Below are positions 57,706 to 64,000 of a stretch of 64,000 bases of DNA, one piece after another. Source of the DNA: Metallyticus violacea (Eukaryota; Arthropoda; Insecta; Mantodea; Metallyticidae); NCBI GenBank assembly GCA_030762175.1, contig CM060846.1, positions 179,243,041-179,307,040 of the forward strand. Direction: 5' to 3'. The position numbers and the translations under genes are program-made. Each line of letters opens with the position of its first letter. The first letter of the stretch is position 1. The notes beneath the pieces were generated by a model. It was not told the origin of the DNA, did not search any database, and saw only the letters and a list, made by a program, of their open reading frames with translations.

Positions 57706-58000
57706 TCGATTGCTCAGGGGGTAACACTTAAGGCTTAGTTTCTGGAGGTCTCCGATCAAATCCACTGAGGCTGTTTACCCTAACCTTGGGTTTTGAACAC
57801 TAAGGCAAATGCTGGGATGACTTTTTTCTTCACACTAATTTTTTACTCTCTCATTTCATATAATTTCATTTCATAGTGCTGTTTGCAGGGTAGAAAGTAT
57901 CAGGGATGACACAGGTGCTCTGTGATGTGGCGATAGATTTGCGTTCTGAAGTAAGTTTCTGTCGTTGTCTGGCGGATTCCATCATGGCTCTTGCAGGTCT
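57706..58000 (+). mobile_element. SINE-C copy 4
   Basis: TTGCTCAGGGGGTAACACTT (A box), GGAGGTCTCCGATCAAATCC (B box region), AACACTAAGGCAAATGCTGG, TACTCTCTCATTTCATATAA, GCTGTTTGCAGGGTAGAAAG and CTGGCGG. A GC-richer stretch to about 58130 (CTTCATCGCCGCCCCGGGAT) may be its 3' part or a separate insertion. Confidence 0.7.
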
Positions 58001-58199
58001 ATCGGTGCATCTTCATCGCCGCCCCGGGATCTGGTCACTCAAAGCATCCTTCATTTCTTTCCTTCCTCACAGAGGATAGAGCAAAACAGCATCATCGGCA
58101 TGGCCGCGGTAGTGAAAAACTGTTTCGTTCCTTGCTATCCTATTCTGTCCTACTAAGTTCTAACGTTCTTACGGCAATATACAAGGAAATATAAAAATG

Positions 58200-59078
58200 A
58201 TGAGGTGGACGTAACAGGTGCAGATTTTCAAATTTAGGATCAAGTAAAGGAAAAGCAGTTATAGGTATTATTATTATTAAACATGGATTTGCTTTGCTTA
58301 TTTACAATATTTATGCTATAACTATTGCTTTAATGACACTAAGAATTTTAATTTCAACTGGACATGTGACATTTTGTTTTGTTTCATTGCGTAACGTATT
58401 TTTTTCATTTATGTTTAACTATTTAACAATATATTAAAATAGTATTAAGCTAGCCACTTTAGTGTTTATTTATAACTGTTGTTCCCATGCGCTTCAAAAA
58501 CTCTAGGAAAATACTACACTTAATTTGATTTTAGAGAATTCCATCAATGCGTTTCTTTAAATTCATAAAATTAAAGAAATTAATTTTACCACAGTAAAAG
58601 AGCCAGGAAGATTTTAACTGTTTTAATTTCATTAAAAATGAAAATACAGACATAAAACTAATCACATAAAACAAAACAGTCTGAAAATTTAAAAATTAAT
58701 AATACTGAGTTTTTACTGCGTTCATTTGTTAAATGTTGAAAACATTAGGCGGATTATTAAGCGCTCGTCCAATAGAAATCTTATTAATGGTAAATGATTT
58801 GATATTATTTGATAAAACCACTTAACTGAACTAATAATAAAATATTCTCTCAAGTTATACCTTTAATATCATTCCATTTTGAAATTAAAATATTCCATTT
58901 CTTAGCTGTTGCTGTAAAATGTTGTATTATTTTAGTTCTTGAAAATATTATTATGCCAATAGTAAAAGGAGCCACAAATTTTAGTTATATATGATAATTT
59001 GTTGAAATGTCTGTGTTATCCCTATTTTGCTGTGACCACCCAAAGAAGTGTTACGAATATAGCGCTACTCGAGATCGG
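58200..59078. other. No supported feature
   Basis: Very AT-rich; no repeats recognised. Confidence 0.5.
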
Positions 59079-59091
59079 CTAAATATATAGA

Positions 59092-59390
59092 TTTTTTTTT
59101 TTTGATTGATTTATTTAAGGACGCTCTTTAACAGCTCAGGTCATCAGCGTCCCATTCAACTCAGGGCGTGAAACGGCCGACAAATTTTGCTCAGAGGCCT
59201 CTCTTTCAGGCTTGAGGTTCTTTTTCGTGCCGCAAATGTACGACACGGGACCCACGGCTTTACTTCCCTTCCGAAGGAAGCCATACTTAGGATTTTTACG
59301 CCCGAAAAAATCCTTCGGTCCTGGCCGGGTTCGAACCCGCGTTTTGAGTATAGGAGGCAAGTATGGTAACCACTACACCACCAGGACCGA
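59092..59390 (-). mobile_element. Full-length young SINE-B with 13-bp target-site duplication
   Basis: CTAAATATATAGA at 59079-59091 and 59391-59403 flanks it exactly. Nearly identical to 38846-39145; examples of differences are CCGCAAATGTACGACACGG here against CCGTAAATGTACGACACGG, and GTTTTGAGTATAGG against GTTTTGGGTATAGG. Intact A and B boxes, poly(A) end. Confidence 0.95.
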
Positions 59391-59403
59391 CTAAATATAT
59401 AGA

Positions 59404-61569
59404 GATTCATCACTCTAAAATACTTGAATCACATCATTTTATAGTTCTCTCAATGTAGAAGGATGTAGCTTTAAAAACTCTCTACATAATCTTGTTTTAA
59501 AATCTTATTGAAAATATATTGAATCAATGACAGCATACGTTATTTCGCCCCCGGAAATTCTAAATTGTATTGGGTAACAATGAATAGACATAAACTTTCC
59601 AATTTGAAATATTAGTGCTTTTTCGCAAGGATGTCCCAATTTCGCTCATCTTAAGAAACCATTTCACGTTTCAAGACACCCTGTTAGCTTTTGGATATAT
59701 GGAATATAGCACTCATTGCAAAAAATTGTTCTATTTATTAAAATTGGTTTGAGGTAACATGTATATTTTGTGATCTCACTTCTAATCTATATAAATCGGT
59801 GTTAGTATAAAAAAGTTTCGCTCATTTTAGAATTTTACAAAATTATGTTCTTGGACGTCTGTGGCGTTTATTGGTTTTACTTATACTAATTTTATATCAT
59901 GTCTGTTTTTCCCATCCATATATTTCAAATATGAGCCGAATATTCCATTATTATTAAGGTATTTTGGATATTTCAATAGTAAAATAAATATGTTAAACCG
60001 TGCACATAAATATATTCTTTCTTTATTTTAACTTGTTTTAATTTACTTCAGCATCAACATTGTGAAAATAGCCTTTTATCAAAAAATGCCACGTTGTTAA
60101 ATATGAGATCCAAAACATCTCTGCCAACATATTTGACTTGCAAATTTGGGCGTATATCATGCCTGGAACAATATATGTTACTGGCTCATGGTCCTGAAAG
60201 TTACCTCAGAGATAGTAACTGTATATTTGTATAAAGTTCATACGACACCGGGTTTAAATCCTTCGTGTTAATGTTCTCCTTTCTGCTTTATTATTTTGGT
60301 ATTAACATTTTTTTCAATTATTTATATATTTCTTATTTTTCCTCTAATAGACCCTTTTCCCCATATTGTTTGTTTTAGTTCATTCCATGTATTCCGTTAC
60401 CTTCAAGTTACAATATTTATTTTTACCACTTTCTCTTGAGTCTGCCTTCGAAGAACAACAGTGGTTCGTAAGATTTCGATCTTAAGAGTTACTATTTAAA
60501 GGTCTTATCTATTTATGCTGCTATAGTTCTTGTGTTAGCTACATTGCACCAGTGGTACTATATTTTTCAAATTTATCATATATATGTACGTATGATCAAT
60601 ATGTACATGAAATTAACAGTGTTATTTCCAATTTTGGACATTTTCTTTGATTGCATCTTGTTGCTTTGTAGTTTTCACATTCTTTTTGTACAAAATGGTC
60701 AATGGACACACATTAAATAATTATTTTCTATACTTTTATGTGAAACAAAATTGCATTTCCTATTGTTAAATAAATACGATTGTTTTTATCAACGTTCAAC
60801 TATGGATAAACCCAATTAAAGATGTAATAATTAATAAGTATAAAATATTCACTTTTTCCCTGCTATCTCACTTCGCATTAACTTTGAAGTTTGACTTATG
60901 TACCTAAATTAACGTGATTCGAAGAAATTATTCAGGATTCTCGTATATCTAGACCACTTTTCTCTCTTTCCGCTATTCCTTGGCGACCGATTCTTTATTA
61001 ATCACGGTTTTTATTCCCTGTGCGAGGTAACATATCCCTGTGAGAAACAAAGGATTTGTTGCAATACTCATTAAGCAATGCTAAGATGTGAATATCATCT
61101 CGCAAAACATTTCGGAGAAAAGGTGATTTGGCGTTACGCAGTATTTGATCATGTAAACTAGAGCCAAGAGAAATTTATTATATGAAGTTACATTTAGTGT
61201 CACAATAGAAAAATGTGAAAACGGTTACGTTTCAATTTTGATGTCGTTGTACTACAACAAAAACAAAGTTTTGTGATCATTATTGAAAACGAATCAGATT
61301 AGTATAGGAAAAAATTTGCAAACACTGAAATGTTCTTGCAGACTTGGTAAGTTGTGGATTTAGTTCAGCTTGACTAAGTAGAATTTTTAATATTGTCCAG
61401 TTTCTATAATATGTCAGTAATATTTTGCTCTAAATAAATCTTTCGCCCTTACTGGAAATTTATTTTTAAAAAATCTGTTATAACCATTAGTAAAGTTTGC
61501 ATGGATTAAAAGCAATGCGTAATCCCAATTGCCAGAATATACACGAACTATTTAACAATTCTTCATTTA
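59404..61569. other. No supported feature over 2.2 kb
   Basis: AT-rich; no SINE or coding segment recognised. Confidence 0.5.
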
Positions 61570-61845
61570 CCGACACCTTTAGCCGAGGATACTAAGGCAA
61601 GAACTCGTGAATTAGAATTCTGCCATTCTAATCCAGCGACTACCGTACTCCCTGAGTGAAGCTTTTTCCAGAATTTTCACTGCCGTTAACTAGAATATGT
61701 TGGGGAAGTACCCTAAAATTATATCTGAAATGCTTTCTTCGTTAAAAAAAAATTATATTCCAGTTTCTCATTTCATCTTAAGCATCTTCAATGTCCACCG
61801 CCTGTGCTGATATATTAATTAACGGGCGTTATAACATCTAACAAA
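61570..61845 (+). mobile_element. SINE-A copy, old
   Basis: CCGACACCTTTAGCCGAGGA, TACTAAGGCAAGAACTCGTG, decayed B box, GTACTCCCTGAGTGAAGCTT, CCAGTTTCTCATTTCATCTT, AATGTCCACCGCCTGTGCTG, AACGGGCGTTATAACATC. Heavily substituted. Confidence 0.75.
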
Positions 61846-61924
61846 TACCTCGTCCCTTACATTAGTTAATTCTAATATATCTATGGGCTTAATATTATAA
61901 CAGCTGCTACTCGTGCTTATCGGA

Positions 61925-62205
61925 ATGAATGAATGAATGATGTTTAACGCCCGTTTTTGCTACAGAGGCACCACAGGCGATGGACACAGATGATACATGA
62001 AATGAAATGATATAATGGGAAAGGATTTTATGGAAGGAATCGTTCCAGGCCTAAGTTTAGGGTACCTCCACGGCATTTGCCATTTATGAGGACTGAGGAA
62101 AACCTGGAAAAAACCAGTCAGGAAGGACGGTCCTGGCGGTATTCGAACCCAGACCTCCCGCTCACGAGTCCGAGACTTAACGACCTCGGCCACCCGTGGC
62201 GGTAC
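61925..62205 (-). mobile_element. Full-length SINE-A with 10-bp target-site duplication and (CATT)n tail
   Basis: GCTTATCGGA at 61915-61924 and 62206-62215. On the minus strand: GTACCGCCACGGGTGGCCGA, GGTCGTTAAG, CGGACTCGTGAGCGGGAGGT, B box GGGTTCGAATACC, GGTTTTCCTCAGTCCTCATA, CGGGCGTTAAACATCATTCA plus TTCATTCAT. Confidence 0.95.
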
Positions 62206-62215
62206 GCTTATCGGA

Positions 62216-62740
62216 CACATATTTTATAAATCCTAGAATAAAATTCTGCGGCCTACTAACCAGACTGAGTTTTTATCTCAGTCCATTTTAAGAAAGAGCC
62301 AATGCGGCGTTAGCATTTCTCCATCACAGATACGCCATTCATTTCATCATTAATTTTTTTTTCCATATATTCGTATGTGTCTACCTTATCTCTGCGATGT
62401 CATTGAGGTGGCTCAAAATAGGGCCAACAATCCATTCACAGAGCCCTACATTGTGCACGTGTACTCTATGAGTTTATAGTAAATGATCCTGCATTGGTGT
62501 GCAATTCCTAGGAGGTGTAAGTCCTGCAAACGGAGAGGAGCAAAAGAAGAAGCGTTTGTACAGCAAAAGGTAGTCCTTTTACTATGCCATCGTTTAACAT
62601 TGCATTACACGAAGCACATCAATCGATTTAGTGATCTTAAAATGCTCAGGTGCAGGTAAATGATCAAATTCTTTGATTACCTACTCAATTGGTTTAAACT
62701 GGGTGATATGCATTAGTTATATTGATATATTGTGTTTAGC
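62216..62740. other. No supported feature
   Basis: Mixed composition without recognised repeats. Confidence 0.45.

Positions 62741-62814
<74 letters not shown>
62741..62814. repeat. (TTA)n microsatellite, about 74 bp
   Basis: One TTG interruption near 62785. Confidence 0.98.
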
Positions 62815-63315
62815 GATGTGTTTTAAGTAGCATAACAATTTTAGAAATCAACAACGATTCTAAAAATGCTCCAGGAGCTCTTAACAAAAGGCAAACATTT
62901 ATGTTACAAAACAAATCTTTCTAATGCTAAAGTAAGGAAAAGCTGAAACAACAGCAATAAATCTAATACTTTTTTCAAACTTAACTGAGCCATATCGTAG
63001 AATTAGTACAAAGCTATATGACTAACAATCTAACAAAGCCTCCAGTTTCTGAGTAAAATCCGAATCTGAAATTTTTAAAGAGCAGATAGACTGTTTAAAT
63101 TGTGGAGAACGACCACATCACAGATCGGCGTATGTACTTCATATGAAATATATACTTCGGAAGAAGAACTGGAGCAGGACTAGAAGTCGTCTTTGGACAA
63201 TTTAAAATTCTTTAGTAGAAATCTAATGGGCAATAGAGACCAAAATTCAGATTCGGCTGGAAAAAACCCTAAAATTTTAATAAAAACCTTAATTTTATTT
63301 TAAATACTAAGACAA

Positions 63316-63600
63316 TTTTTTGAGTAGTGTTTAACGCCTGTTTTCACTACTGAGGCACCACAGGCGGTGGACACTGATGATACATGAGATGAAATGATAA
63401 ATTGGGAAAGGATATTTTTTTGAGGAAGGAAGCGTTCCAGGAGTAAGTTTAGGTACCTCCCCGGCATTTGCCAGTTATGAAGACTGAGGAAAACCTGGAA
63501 AAATACCCAGTCAGGGAGGATGGTCCTGGCGGGATTCGAACCGCAGACCTCCCGCTCACGAGTCCGTGCCTTAACGACCTCGGCGACCCGTGGCGGTATA
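63316..63600 (-). mobile_element. Full-length SINE-A with 11-bp target-site duplication (one mismatch)
   Basis: TACTAAGACAA at 63305-63315 and TATTAAGACAA at 63601-63611. On the minus strand: TATACCGCCACGGGTCGCCG, AGGTCGTTAAGGCACGGACT, CGTGAGCGGGAGGTCTGCGG, B box GGTTCGAATCCC, through to CAGGCGTTAAACACTACTCA. The closest match in the window to the 25558-25846 copy. Confidence 0.93.
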
Positions 63601-63611
63601 TATTAAGACAA

Positions 63612-64000
63612 GCAACATAGAGTGTATATGTATGCAATTTTATGTTTAGTTTAAAATTTTGGTTTTAAATTTTATCTTACCACACATATCAATTTATCAA
63701 GCAAATATTTGTACGCATTCTACCTTGTGCGGGATACCGTATCTTCTGAGGAATTTTTAGAGTTCATTCCTCATGCGTACACTGTTTCGGATTTTTAGAA
63801 ACTTCCTAAATTGAAGAGATGAGCAACAGAGAGGGAGTTCAGAAATCAAGAAGGAAGAGAAGGGAACTGTCATGGGAAAATATTGTATTTAGGAAACAAA
63901 GATTGATGAGCGAGGAAGGCATGGGTTAGCATAAAGGAGATATGGGGACCAAAACCACTTAAACGCATAACTATACAAATGGGATCTTCTTTTGAAATTG
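63612..64000. other. No supported feature
   Basis: Purine-rich near the end (GAAGGAAGAGAAGGGAACTG); nothing assignable. Confidence 0.45.

Noticed and set aside
1..64000. CRISPR arrays, operons, phage or toxin-antitoxin loci
   Set aside because: Repeat spacing, codon structure and composition are those of an animal genome; no regular repeat-spacer array exists.

Overview
This is an AT-rich, repeat-dense stretch of an animal nuclear genome, most likely an arthropod. Reasons: no dense or operon-like coding, many microsatellites, tRNA-derived SINEs with target-site duplications, and decayed piggyBac, Tc1/mariner, LINE and LTR pieces of kinds common in insects. I could not name the species. There is no prokaryotic signal, no CRISPR array and no rRNA, and no complete, confidently functional protein-coding gene.

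The main content is interspersed repeats. I define three SINE families by eye from the copies here. SINE-A has a Leu/Ser-type tRNA-like head and a (CATT)n tail. SINE-B has a head closest to tRNA-Gly and a (AATC)n or A-rich tail. SINE-C has a head with an A box like GGCTCAGNNGGTA. At least six insertions keep clear target-site duplications (3431-3490, 25558-25846, 38846-39145, 39711-40040, 59092-59390, 61925-62205; a slightly degraded one at 63316-63600). Two SINE-B copies (38846-39145 and 59092-59390) are nearly identical, so that family was active recently.

Layout. 1-5.1 kb: an inverted pair of repeat segments (11-357 with 4738-5093; 2672-2885 with 4437-4632) around a Gag-like remnant. 5.9-10.7 kb: AT-rich repeats, a candidate exon at 8654-8752, a mariner remnant, SINEs. 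11-13.8 kb: a hairpin, an LTR end with a primer-binding site, and a pseudogene of a multicopy arthropod protein family. 16.5-17.0 kb: a palindromic MITE. 20.27-20.5 kb: a convincing candidate 3'-terminal exon. 23.8-30.8 kb: a large inverted duplication (arms about 2.7 and 2.4 kb, spacer about 1.9 kb); a SINE-A with perfect duplication sits only in the left arm. 30.4-31.8 kb: a 246-codon ORF partly inside the right arm, next to one LTR. 36-40 kb: inverted SINE-C copies and a Tc1/mariner pseudogene carrying a SINE-B. 41.9-44.4 kb: a broken piggyBac transposase between about 170-bp inverted repeats, invaded by two SINEs. 48-54 kb: a local duplication around a SINE-A, and two LINE remnants on the minus strand. 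55.9-63.6 kb: more SINEs, one nested in another.

Host genes, if any, appear only as short candidate exons on the plus strand (8654-8752, 20274-20395, 34857-35042, 40827-40906), each with splice-like ends. Their phases do not let me join them into one gene. I found no new biological system; the strongest observations are the dated inverted duplication, the SINE modules, and the 20.27-kb exon.
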